In this document: piece after piece, positions 7,041 through 14,341 of the stretch | How positions within the stretch are numbered: the stretch's first letter is position 1 | Layout: each line of letters opens with the position of its first letter | Source of the DNA: CAWHOW01 sp050013795 | GTDB lineage: Bacteria > Bacteroidota > Bacteroidia > Bacteroidales > CG2-30-32-10 | Reading direction: 5' to 3' | Length of the DNA: 18,677 nucleotides | Assembly (NCBI GenBank): GCA_050013795.1 | Contig: JBEKEO010000041.1 | Span: 1 to 18,677, forward strand | Position numbers and translations under genes: made by a program | Notes under the pieces: model-generated | What the model was told of the DNA's origin: nothing | The model's database searches: none | What the model saw: the letters and a program-made list of their open reading frames with translations, nothing else

Positions 7041-8510
7041 ATGAAAAGATCAATTGTTTTTTTATTTGTTATTTGCGTTTATTCATTTACATGCATAGAA
7101 GCTAAGTCCGGCATCCCAGACCATATAACATTAACATGGTCAGGTGACCCGCACACAACACAAACCATCACGTGGCGGACAGCTATAACTGATATGAACG
7201 GGGAAGTTCAATATACCGCTATTGAAGATTCGGCAAATTTTGCTGCAAAAGAAATTACTGTAAAGGAAGACAGTTCTGGAAAATTCCAGACGGAAGTGGG
7301 CACATGGAATCTGCATACGATAACATTAAAGGGGCTTAAATCAGGTAAAACATACTGCTACAGGGTTGGAAATGGAAACAGCCGGAGCGCAAAGAATACT
7401 TTTACTACTGAATCAAATGAAACCAAAAGTTTCAGGTTTTTAATTTTCGGCGACAGCCAGACCGGCAATGCAAAAGATACGAGCTACAAAGTGTTTGGCA
7501 CAACTATCAACAATGCATATAAAGCAAATCCCGATGCTAAGTTTTTTATCAATATGGGCGACCTTGTTGAAGTTGGCGGATTTTATATGCAATGGAATAA
7601 CTGGTTTGATGCGGCAAAGGATGTAATGGATAAAATACCAATAATGCCTGTTCTGGGAAATCATGAGATATTTAAGGACACCATGATGAGAAATGAGAAA
7701 CCAAAATATTTTATCAGGCAGTTCAAAGTGCCTCAGCAAAACATTCCTGAGTACTTTAAGGGAGAAATATATTCTTATGATTACGGTGATGTTCATTTTG
7801 CAGTTTGGGACAGCCAGATTAAGGAAGAAAAACTCAGCGACGCCACGATAAAAGAAGAGTTGGACTGGCTCCGTGCGGATTTAAAAAGCACAAACAAAAA
7901 ATGGAAAGTAGTGCTGTTTCATAAACCGCCATATTACAACAGCCCTACCAGGTCGAATGACGGGCTGAAAGCCATGTTGCAACCCATAATTGATTCAACC
8001 CATATTGACCTTGTCCTTAATGGGCACGACCATAGCGTTTCCTGTTCATATCCAATAAAGGCTGATACATTTGTGGAAAAGCCTTCGCAGGGAACCGTTT
8101 ATTATGTTACCGGCAGAAGCGGGAACAAAGGATATGGCAGCATGGTATCAAAAGTATGGGATGCTTTTTTTTATAACCCTCTGGATATGCCTAATTACAT
8201 AGTTGCAGAAGCTAGCGACCAACGGTTTAAATTAATATTGTTCAAACAGGATGGCACTCCGCTGGATACATGCATTATTGATAGATCAAAGGATGCGCTT
8301 ATTCATGGTACTGCCAGGGTAAAAACTCCCGAAAGATATAAAGAACCTACGCTTGTTGTTTATGGCATACCTTCCAAATCTGATAAAGCAGCGTTTCTCA
8401 ATAATAAATGGTCTATCCCTGACGATGTTTTAAAAAAATACACCGGATATACCTGCAAAGATTATAAGTCAATGAATATGCTGATGTATTCAAAGGACGG
8501 AAGGCATTAA
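7041..8510 (+). CDS. Secreted purple-acid-phosphatase-like metallophosphoesterase
   Basis: This is an exported protein of 489 residues with an N-terminal signal sequence (MKRSIVFLFVICVYSFTCIEA). Residues 25-125 look like the fibronectin-III-like N-terminal domain of purple acid phosphatases (DHITLTWSGDPHTTQTITWRT). The calcineurin-like metallophosphoesterase domain carries D138 (GDSQTG), D174 (GDLVE), N207-H208 (GNHE), H294 (LFHKPPYY), and H329 and H331 (GHDH), which together are the full dinuclear metal ligand set. The Tyr of the classical GDxxY motif, which gives purple acid phosphatases their colour, is replaced by Glu177. The last 75 or so residues form an extra tail that I do not recognise. 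It lies 59 bp after the transporter-NTPase gene with no visible promoter between them, so it may belong to the same operon. Its substrate is unknown: phosphomonoester, phosphodiester or nucleotide are all possible. Confidence 0.88.
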   Translation: MKRSIVFLFVICVYSFTCIEAKSGIPDHITLTWSGDPHTTQTITWRTAITDMNGEVQYTAIEDSANFAAKEITVKEDSSGKFQTEVGTWNLHTITLKGLKSGKTYCYRVGNGNSRSAKNTFTTESNETKSFRFLIFGDSQTGNAKDTSYKVFGTTINNAYKANPDAKFFINMGDLVEVGGFYMQWNNWFDAAKDVMDKIPIMPVLGNHEIFKDTMMRNEKPKYFIRQFKVPQQNIPEYFKGEIYSYDYGDVHFAVWDSQIKEEKLSDATIKEELDWLRADLKSTNKKWKVVLFHKPPYYNSPTRSNDGLKAMLQPIIDSTHIDLVLNGHDHSVSCSYPIKADTFVEKPSQGTVYYVTGRSGNKGYGSMVSKVWDAFFYNPLDMPNYIVAEASDQRFKLILFKQDGTPLDTCIIDRSKDALIHGTARVKTPERYKEPTLVVYGIPSKSDKAAFLNNKWSIPDDVLKKYTGYTCKDYKSMNMLMYSKDGRH

Positions 8511-9188
8511 CAACCCACTACCAGCTGCTTTTCAAATAGACAGGAAACAAAAGTTACACTAGAATCGGCTCTTCTGACCGTTTTATTTAGTAATTGCATT
8601 TTGTTTTCTTCATCTTAGTGCAAAAATAAATTTTCACTAAACCCTCTATTTTGCTGAGTTTAGCACGATTTTTCCATTAAAACCGTAAAAAACAGTAATA
8701 GTTACCGCAAGTATTATAATAATTGGTGCAAGTGTTATAATAGTTACGGCATGTATTATAATAGTTGCGGCGATCGTTATAAGAGTTACGGCAAGTGTTA
8801 TAATAGTTGCGGCGATCGTTATAAGAGTTACGGCATGTGTTATAATAGTTGCAGCGATCGTTATAAGAGTTACGGCAAGTGTTATAATAGTTGCAGCGAT
8901 TGTTATAAGAGTTACGGCGATCGTTATAAGAGTTGGTGCAAGTGTTTTAATAGTTGGTGCAATTTGCCCAACTAAAATGCAAGGCTTTTAAAGAAACGCA
9001 TGGAAAACGGGATGAATGGGGAAATGGGAGGGATTTTTGTAGGTGAAGTTTATGGTTATTTGGTAAAAATGACTTACAATTCTGATGTTTTATAAACAAG
9101 AAATAATGGTAAATATAGAAGTAAGACTGTGCTAGTTAAACCTGCTTATGAATAGTGGAAAGGGAATATTAATTATTTTAATTTTCAG
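8511..9188. other. Intergenic region without a convincing gene
   Basis: This is 678 bp between the phosphoesterase and the HNH endonuclease, whose 3' ends face each other. The centre is a 21-bp tandem repeat array, described separately. I see nothing recognisable in 8511-8699. A 31-codon open frame at 9000-9095 (starting MENGMNGEMGG) has no ribosome-binding site and no family I know. No clear rho-independent terminator is visible for either flanking gene. Confidence 0.6.
8700..8972. repeat. Tandem array of 13 x 21-bp units
   Basis: There are thirteen contiguous 21-bp units with consensus AGTTRCRGCRAKYGTTATAAK. They tend to alternate between two types, giving a 42-bp higher-order period: an A type (AGTTACGGCAAGTGTTATAAT) and a B type (AGTTGCGGCGATCGTTATAAG). 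The outer units (8700-8741 and 8931-8972) are the most divergent, as expected for an array that expanded from its centre. Because 21 is a multiple of three, frames stay open. The frame from ATG 8751 to TAA 8973-8975 would give a 74-residue Cys/Tyr-rich heptad repeat (YKSYGKC/YNSCGDR), and another frame reads a hydrophobic Val/Ile/Ala repeat with no ATG start. I see no ribosome-binding site, so I call it a minisatellite and not a gene. Confidence 0.92.
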
Positions 9189-10100
9189 TTAACCTGCTTT
9201 AAGAAATCTTTCAAATCTATCATTTAATCGGTCTTTATCAGGCCAATATTCTTTATTCGCAGGTAATATTATTTTTTTATCATTTAATTCTTGAATTCCA
9301 AATTTCAACATTGGGCCATCTGATTCTTTTAAAACATCTTTTCTTACAGCAATTGAATAATCGGGAGTAATACCAAGTATATTATTATCGAAAGCTGCAT
9401 GATGAATTTTGCAAAGTGAAATTCCATTTTGAATTACAGGAATACCTTTTTCCTCTTTATCAGCAATAATATGAGCCGCATCAAGTAACTCTCTATGTCT
9501 TAATTTGCATAAAGAACAACGACACTTATAAGCCATAAGAATATTTTCCCGAAATATTTTTTGATATAATCGTACTTTTATTTGAGAAGTACTATATAGT
9601 TTTTCAGGTGCTGAAGATTCAACAGCTGATTCAAAATCATTTATTTCTTTGTTATGCGTTATAAAGGTTCCCGTTAAATCAACATAAAAATTTAATTCAG
9701 GTATATTATCGTTTACAATAAATACTGGCCAATGAGCATAATAATATCCTTTGCGAAAAGAAATAAAATAAATAAGGGGTGTTCTGTTTTTTATGGTATT
9801 TCGTAAACCTACATTATCTGTATGATATGGGTCATCCCCTCTGTACTTATAAATAAGAAGTTTGCCAGCTTCCATTTTACTATCATCATATGGTCCATTA
9901 TGAGAAGTAGTTATTGAAATTGGTAATTCCATTTGTTTAGGTTTCCAGATACCTTTAGCACCTATCAATGTAATTTGTTCATCATGGAAAATAAATTCAT
10001 TTTGTAAAATTGACCAAGGAATACCATCTGGATATATTTCAGATTGAATAACAAGCCAGTCAAAAGCAGCGAGGCGTATATTTTGATCAATTAAGTTCAT
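9189..10100 (-). CDS. HNH endonuclease with SRA-like N-terminal domain
   Basis: This 303-residue protein is a candidate modification-dependent restriction enzyme. The C-terminal half carries an HNH nuclease (HNH_2-like, about 190-255). It has CRCSLC, the catalytic-type His210 in LLDAAHII, then NGISLCKIHHAAFD. The Cys pairs probably hold a structural zinc. The N-terminal half (about 40-140) has the layout of SRA/YDG-type modified-base readers: G50-IW, P60-ISITTS, Y71-DD, then G79-KLLIYKYRG and a DN-LR segment before a beta strand and PVFIV. It stands alone on the minus strand in an AT-rich island with no methyltransferase in view. That fits a type IV-like system, which needs none. HNH is firm; SRA-like is moderate. 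A plain HNH nuclease with another N-terminal domain is the alternative. Confidence 0.82.
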   Translation of the reverse strand: MNLIDQNIRLAAFDWLVIQSEIYPDGIPWSILQNEFIFHDEQITLIGAKGIWKPKQMELPISITTSHNGPYDDSKMEAGKLLIYKYRGDDPYHTDNVGLRNTIKNRTPLIYFISFRKGYYYAHWPVFIVNDNIPELNFYVDLTGTFITHNKEINDFESAVESSAPEKLYSTSQIKVRLYQKIFRENILMAYKCRCSLCKLRHRELLDAAHIIADKEEKGIPVIQNGISLCKIHHAAFDNNILGITPDYSIAVRKDVLKESDGPMLKFGIQELNDKKIILPANKEYWPDKDRLNDRFERFLKAG

Positions 10101-10319
10101 TAATCACTTCTCTTTTGATTTATATATAAAAGGTTGAAGAGCTTTTCTAGTAACTTTTTGCAATTTCTTACAAATTTACATCATTTTTCTTCAATACCAA
10201 TTCAACCTTTAATGGCGCTCGTTAAGTTTCGCGCTCGCCTGCCTCGTTTGTCGTAGTTTGCAAAACGATAGATGTAAATAGCAGCATTAAGCTTAAGCGC
10301 TGTTATTTTTTAATTCCAA
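10101..10319. other. Spacer with a GC-rich islet
   Basis: This is the 219-bp spacer between the HNH gene and the upstream minus-strand pruA-type gene. An unusually GC-rich stretch at about 10213-10250 contains two direct copies of GCGCTCG (in GGCGCTCGTTAAG and TCGCGCTCGCCTG), set in otherwise AT-rich DNA. Bases 10280-10304 hold a short palindrome, TTAAGCTTAA, inside a weak imperfect hairpin. No convincing terminator for the dehydrogenase is visible. Confidence 0.5.
10171..10200 (-). promoter_or_regulatory. Predicted Bacteroidetes promoter for the HNH endonuclease gene
   Basis: On the minus strand TAAATTTG (10178-10171) matches TAnnTTTG, and a TTG (10200-10198) lies 19 bp further upstream. 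Transcription would begin near 10164 and leave a 5' leader of about 60 bases before the ATG at 10100. Confidence 0.5.
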
Positions 10320-11945
10320 TTATTTCATATACGGATATTTATAATCCGTTGCAGGAACAAAGGTTTCCTTAATTGTTCTGGGGCTTGTCCATCGCAATAA
10401 ATTCAAAGGACCTCCTGCCTTATCATTCGTTCCCGACCCCCTAGCACCGCCGAAAGGCTGCAGTCCAACCATAGCGCCGGTTGGTTTATCATTGATATAG
10501 AAATTCCCTGCTGCATAACGAAGAATACGGCATGCCTGTATATATGCATATCTTTCGCGTGAAAAGATGGCACCTGTTAAAGCATAGGGCGAAGTCTCAT
10601 CACATATATGCAAGGTCTTTTCATAATCTTTGTCGTCATAAACAAATATGGTCATAACAGGGCCGAATATTTCTTCCTGCATGGTGAAGAATTTCGGATC
10701 GGTGGTGTGAATTATTGTAGGCCTTATGAAATATCCTACAGACTTGTCACCTGTTCCGCCTGTAAGTATTTCCGCATCATTTGATTTTTTTACTTTTTCA
10801 ATGTACCCCATGATATTATTGTATGATGCTTCATCTATCACGGCATTCATGAAGTTTGAAAAGTCCTTAACATCGCCAACTTTAATTTCTTCAGCCATCC
10901 CGACAACTCTTTCTTTCACCTCTTTCCATAATGATTTAGGGATATAAGCCCGTGAAGCAGCAGAACACTTCTGTCCCTGGTATTCAAATGCACCGCGGAT
11001 AATAGCTGTTGCCACTTCCTGCGCATCAGCCGACTGATGTACAAAGATGAAATCTTTTCCTCCTGTTTCGCCTACTATTCTTGGATATGATTTATAAGTT
11101 TCAAGATTTTCACCAACCTTTCTCCATAGTGAATTAAATGTTGCATTGGAACCTGTAAAATGGATACCGCCAAGATCCTTATGCTGCAATGCCATATTTC
11201 CTATCATCGAACCGCTGCCCGGTATGAAATTAATTACACCATCAGGCATTCCTGCTTCCTGAAAAATTTTCATCAAATAATAATTCGACAATAATGCTGT
11301 TGATGCAGGTTTCCAAACGGTAGTGTTTCCCATCAGCACGACCGACATATTTAAATTAGAAGCAATAGCAGTGAAATTAAACGGGCTAACAGTAAAAATG
11401 AATCCTTCAAGCGGACGGTATTCCATGCGGTTCAACTGGTCAAATCCTGATTTGGGCTGATTGGAATATATCTCAGATGCGAAGTATGCATTATAGCGCA
11501 TATAATCTATCACCTCGCAGGCTGCGTCAATTTCAGCCTGATAAACGCCCTTACCTTGCCCCAGCATAGTTGCTGAATCAATCAGAAAGCGGTATTTAAT
11601 GGATAACAGGTCTGCCGCCTTTAACGTAATAGATGCTCTTTCAACCCATGACAGCTCAAGCCATTCTTTCTTCGCTTTACTTGCGGCAGCTATAGCCATT
11701 TGAACGTCCTTCTCTGCAGCCATATGATATGTGGCAATAACATGCTTATGGTTATGAGGCATGGTAACCTTAGCTGTTTTACCTGTCCTTACCTCTTTCC
11801 CGTCAATGATTAAAGGAATTTCTATTTCCTGCCTGGATTGCTTTTCCAGTTCAGCTTGGATTTTAGCCCTTGATTCGCAGGAAGAAGAGAAATCATATAT
11901 TTTTTCATTTTTGGGTTCGTCGAATTTGAAAACGGTATTATTCAT
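10320..11945 (-). CDS. pruA: L-glutamate-gamma-semialdehyde dehydrogenase (P5C dehydrogenase)
   Basis: This enzyme uses NAD+ to oxidise glutamate semialdehyde (from 1-pyrroline-5-carboxylate) to glutamate, the last step of proline catabolism. The 541 residues match the single-function ALDH4-type enzyme common in Bacteroidetes; there is no fused proline dehydrogenase domain. Visible features are FTVSPFNFTAIASNL and VWKPAS (NAD-binding segments), HFTGS, the general base E293 in VGETGGKDF, and the nucleophile C327 in YQGQKCSAASR. The spacing of 34 residues between Glu and Cys is right for the aldehyde dehydrogenase family. The C-terminal QPFGGARGSGTNDKAGG is also typical of this subfamily. It is divergent from the AOR gene, and the two share a 150-bp promoter region. 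No proline dehydrogenase gene is present in the window. Confidence 0.93.
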   Translation of the reverse strand: MNNTVFKFDEPKNEKIYDFSSSCESRAKIQAELEKQSRQEIEIPLIIDGKEVRTGKTAKVTMPHNHKHVIATYHMAAEKDVQMAIAAASKAKKEWLELSWVERASITLKAADLLSIKYRFLIDSATMLGQGKGVYQAEIDAACEVIDYMRYNAYFASEIYSNQPKSGFDQLNRMEYRPLEGFIFTVSPFNFTAIASNLNMSVVLMGNTTVWKPASTALLSNYYLMKIFQEAGMPDGVINFIPGSGSMIGNMALQHKDLGGIHFTGSNATFNSLWRKVGENLETYKSYPRIVGETGGKDFIFVHQSADAQEVATAIIRGAFEYQGQKCSAASRAYIPKSLWKEVKERVVGMAEEIKVGDVKDFSNFMNAVIDEASYNNIMGYIEKVKKSNDAEILTGGTGDKSVGYFIRPTIIHTTDPKFFTMQEEIFGPVMTIFVYDDKDYEKTLHICDETSPYALTGAIFSRERYAYIQACRILRYAAGNFYINDKPTGAMVGLQPFGGARGSGTNDKAGGPLNLLRWTSPRTIKETFVPATDYKYPYMK

Positions 11946-11977
11946 AATATATTAATTTTTATTTTTTTGCAATAATA

Positions 11978-11985
11978 CAAAAATA
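11978..11985 (-). promoter_or_regulatory. Predicted -7 element for the pruA-type gene
   Basis: The minus-strand sequence TATTTTTG fits TAnnTTTG and lies 33 bp upstream of the ATG at 11945. No good -33 TTG is visible at the usual spacing. Confidence 0.4.
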
Positions 11986-12052
11986 CCCGACATGCACTGA
12001 TTTTCATAAAGAGAAAAGTTTTTAAATAATGTTTTTGAATGGTCTTATTTTA

Positions 12053-12060
12053 TAATTTTG
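12053..12060 (+). promoter_or_regulatory. Predicted -7 element for the AOR-family gene
   Basis: TAATTTTG fits TAnnTTTG and lies 35 bp before the ATG. A TTTTTG at 12032-12037 could be the -33 element, but the spacer of 15 bp is shorter than usual. Together with the minus-strand element at 11978-11985 it makes a compact divergent promoter region. Confidence 0.45.
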
Positions 12061-12083
12061 TGCCGTTAATGAAATAACATAAT

Positions 12084-12089
12084 AGGAGA
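12084..12089 (+). promoter_or_regulatory. Shine-Dalgarno site of the AOR-family gene
   Basis: AGGAGA lies 6 bases before the ATG at 12096. A strong purine-rich site is unusual here, because most other genes in the window have none, as is normal in Bacteroidetes. It supports the chosen start and suggests high translation of this gene. Confidence 0.65.
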
Positions 12090-12095
12090 TTCTAT

Positions 12096-14252
12096 ATGAA
12101 GAATGTGCAGGAAATGAAAGCGAAACATGTATTGCTGAAAGAATACAAATACCAGTTAGCCCCGATTGATAAGGGTTACAACAACCGCACCTTGTATATT
12201 AATGTTTCCAATGATACTATTTCTGAGAAGCCTGTTACCGAACAGATGAAAGAAAAATTCATTGGAGGCAAAGGATTCGGGCTTCGGCTGCTGTGGGATG
12301 CTACAAAACCCAACACCAAATGGAACGATCCTGAAAATGAAATAGTGATTTCGCCCGGCCCTATTGCTGGTATCACTCAATATTCAGGCACCGGAAAATC
12401 ATTGGTTGTTGCTATATCACCTCAAACTGATGTTGTTATCGACAGCAATGTTGGCGGTTATTTTGGACCTTTCATGAAGTTCTCAGGCTTTGATGCTGTG
12501 GAACTGCAAGGTAAAGCTGAGAAAGAAGTGATTATTTTAATTGATGGAGTCAACGGGCGTATAACTATAGAAGAAGCTTCGGAAGAATCTATAGACAGTC
12601 ATATTCTGGCTGAAGAACTTACCGAAATGTATGCTAATGATGAAAAAGACAAAATGAACATAGGCGTCGTCTCTGCAGGATTGGCAGCACAACATAGTCT
12701 TATCGGCATGCTTAACTTCAGTTTCTGGGATCCCAGAAGAAAAGTATGCCGCCTGAAACAAGCAGGGCGTGGCGGAATTGGAACAGTGCTGAGAGATAAA
12801 AAAATAAAAGCATTGATCTGTAAATATTCCGGTGTTAAAGGAAATTTGAATAATGTTGTTGACCTTGGAGCTATTGCTGAACGCGGGAAGCGTTTCAATA
12901 AAGAAATACGCGAGCTTGATGACAAACAGTGTGAAATGCGTACAAAAGGCACTGCTCATCTTGTTGAAGTAATGAATGATTATGATCTGTTACCGACACA
13001 TAACTTCAAATTCGGAAGCCATGAAAAAGCTGCCGGACTTCATTCTGAAATATGGAAATCGAAGTTTACCCAAGGTTTGCCTGATGGCTGTTGGATAGGA
13101 TGCACCATGGCATGCGCAAAAGCAGTCGATCATTTTGAACTTAAAACAGGTCCCTATAAAGGAACTAAAGTTACCGTAGATGGTCCGGAATATGAAACTG
13201 CCGGAAGCCTTGGTTCTTGTGTTGGCGTATTCGAAGCCGACCATGTGATTGAATGTAATTTTTATTGTGATACTTATGGTATATGCACAATCACCTATGG
13301 GACGCTCACTGCCTTTATCATGGAATGTTATGAAAATGGAATATTAAATAAGGAAAGAACAGGAGGCCTGGAACTTAATTTTGGAAACTGGGAAGCCATG
13401 ATGGAAATGCTGCACCAAATGGCAAGAGGTGAGGGTTTTGGAAAAATTGCAGGACTTGGTGTCCGCAAAATGAAAGAATTATTTGCTAAGAATGGCTGGG
13501 GCGACCTAAAGTTCATGCAGGATATTGGCATGGAAAATAAAGGACTTGAATATTCTCAGTATGTTTCCAAAGAATCGCTTGCACAGCAGGGCGGTTATGC
13601 CATGACAAACAAAGGCCCTCAGCATGATGAAGCATGGCTGATATTTATGGATATGGTGAATAACCAGATACCGACATTTGAGAAAAAAGCCGAAGCGCTG
13701 CATTATTTCCCTATGTTCCGTACCTGGTTCGGATTGGTAGGATTATGCAAACTTCCGTGGAATGATGTGGAGCCGGAAAATAATAAACAGACCGATGAAC
13801 CTGCTAAAGTCCCTGAACACGTTGATAATTATGTTACTATCTTCAATGCGGTTACGGGTAAAAACATTGATAAAAATGAAATAATCCGACAATCGGAGAG
13901 GGTATATAATTTCCAGAGGATATTCAGTATCCGCAGAGGATATGGTTTGCGCAAGCATGATGCCCAGCCTTACCGCGCCTGCGGACCTGTTACCAATGAA
14001 GAATACGAATCGAGGCAGGAACGCTACGATAAGCAGATGAAAGAACTTATCGGCATTGACCCCGAAGGAAAATCAACTACCGAAAAAGTTGCTATTACAC
14101 GCAAATATCGTGAAGACCGCTACGAACAGCTACTTGATGCTGTTTATAAAAGAAGAGGCTGGACCAGTAACGGAGTTCCGACGATTGAACATCTGAAAAA
14201 TATTGGCATGGATCTGCCTGAATTGATTGAAGTGGTAAAACCATTGCAGTAA
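12096..14252 (+). CDS. Aldehyde ferredoxin oxidoreductase family tungsten/molybdenum enzyme
   Basis: This 718-residue cytoplasmic enzyme of the AOR family would hold a tungsten- or molybdenum-bis-pterin cofactor and one 4Fe-4S cluster. Family features are FIGGKGFGLRLLWD near residue 52, SPGPIAG, SGTGKS, NVGGYFGPFMKFSGFDAVELQGKA, and AGRGGIGTVLRDKKIKAL from residue 223. Cluster ligands are C332, C336 and C340 (CWIGCTMAC) with C551 (GLCKLPW) as the fourth. The first spacing is Cys-x3-Cys, whereas classical AOR has Cys-x2-Cys. The protein is about 110 residues longer than the classical 605-residue archaeal AOR and has some 30 extra N-terminal residues. It may therefore belong to a distinct clade, for example one near the benzoyl-CoA reductase subunit BamB or the WOR-type enzymes. 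No electron-transfer partner gene is adjacent. Family membership is firm; the substrate is unknown. Confidence 0.9.
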   Translation: MKNVQEMKAKHVLLKEYKYQLAPIDKGYNNRTLYINVSNDTISEKPVTEQMKEKFIGGKGFGLRLLWDATKPNTKWNDPENEIVISPGPIAGITQYSGTGKSLVVAISPQTDVVIDSNVGGYFGPFMKFSGFDAVELQGKAEKEVIILIDGVNGRITIEEASEESIDSHILAEELTEMYANDEKDKMNIGVVSAGLAAQHSLIGMLNFSFWDPRRKVCRLKQAGRGGIGTVLRDKKIKALICKYSGVKGNLNNVVDLGAIAERGKRFNKEIRELDDKQCEMRTKGTAHLVEVMNDYDLLPTHNFKFGSHEKAAGLHSEIWKSKFTQGLPDGCWIGCTMACAKAVDHFELKTGPYKGTKVTVDGPEYETAGSLGSCVGVFEADHVIECNFYCDTYGICTITYGTLTAFIMECYENGILNKERTGGLELNFGNWEAMMEMLHQMARGEGFGKIAGLGVRKMKELFAKNGWGDLKFMQDIGMENKGLEYSQYVSKESLAQQGGYAMTNKGPQHDEAWLIFMDMVNNQIPTFEKKAEALHYFPMFRTWFGLVGLCKLPWNDVEPENNKQTDEPAKVPEHVDNYVTIFNAVTGKNIDKNEIIRQSERVYNFQRIFSIRRGYGLRKHDAQPYRACGPVTNEEYESRQERYDKQMKELIGIDPEGKSTTEKVAITRKYREDRYEQLLDAVYKRRGWTSNGVPTIEHLKNIGMDLPELIEVVKPLQ

Positions 14253-14316
14253 TTTTCGATTGTTGAGAAAATTTAATTTCCCGGACAAACGACATTAATA
14301 GCAAGTGGAGCGGTAA

Positions 14317-14341
14317 AATAAATTATTGCCGGTAATTTATT
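14317..14341. terminator. Weak AT-rich hairpin between convergent AOR and ssb genes
   Basis: A perfect 9-bp inverted repeat (AATAAATTA at 14317-14325 and TAATTTATT at 14333-14341) has a 7-base loop. It overlaps the stop codon of ssb on the minus strand, where a short TTTT tail follows. It could act as a weak terminator for ssb. The stem has no G-C pairs, so this is uncertain. Confidence 0.35.

Noticed and set aside
7440..7796. 118-residue minus-strand frame inside the phosphoesterase
   Set aside because: It is antisense to the catalytic motifs GDSQTG, GDLVE and GNHE and has no independent support.
8558..8590. Possible terminator after the phosphoesterase (CGG...CCG followed by TTTT)
   Set aside because: Only a 3-bp stem can form, which is too weak to call.
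8700..8972. Possible CRISPR array
   Set aside because: The units are contiguous 21-bp repeats with no unique spacers between them, and no cas genes are present.
8751..8975. Cys/Tyr-rich 74-residue protein (heptad repeat)
   Set aside because: The frame is open only because the repeat unit is a multiple of three. The ATG is itself inside a repeat unit, there is no ribosome-binding site, and another frame is equally open. Kept as a repeat, not a gene.
9000..9095. 31-codon open frame starting MENGMNGEMGG
   Set aside because: It has no Shine-Dalgarno or promoter motif, no recognisable family, and a length expected by chance.
9134..9200. Near-direct repeat TTAAACCTGCTT / TTAACCTGCTTT around the 3' end of the HNH gene
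   Set aside because: It is only about a dozen bases with an indel. It could be a small duplication scar, but is too short to call an attachment site or mobile element boundary.
12537..12959. 140-residue minus-strand frame inside the AOR-family gene
   Set aside because: It lies opposite conserved AOR motifs, has a low-complexity Phe/Ser/Cys-rich translation and no start signals; it is a shadow frame.
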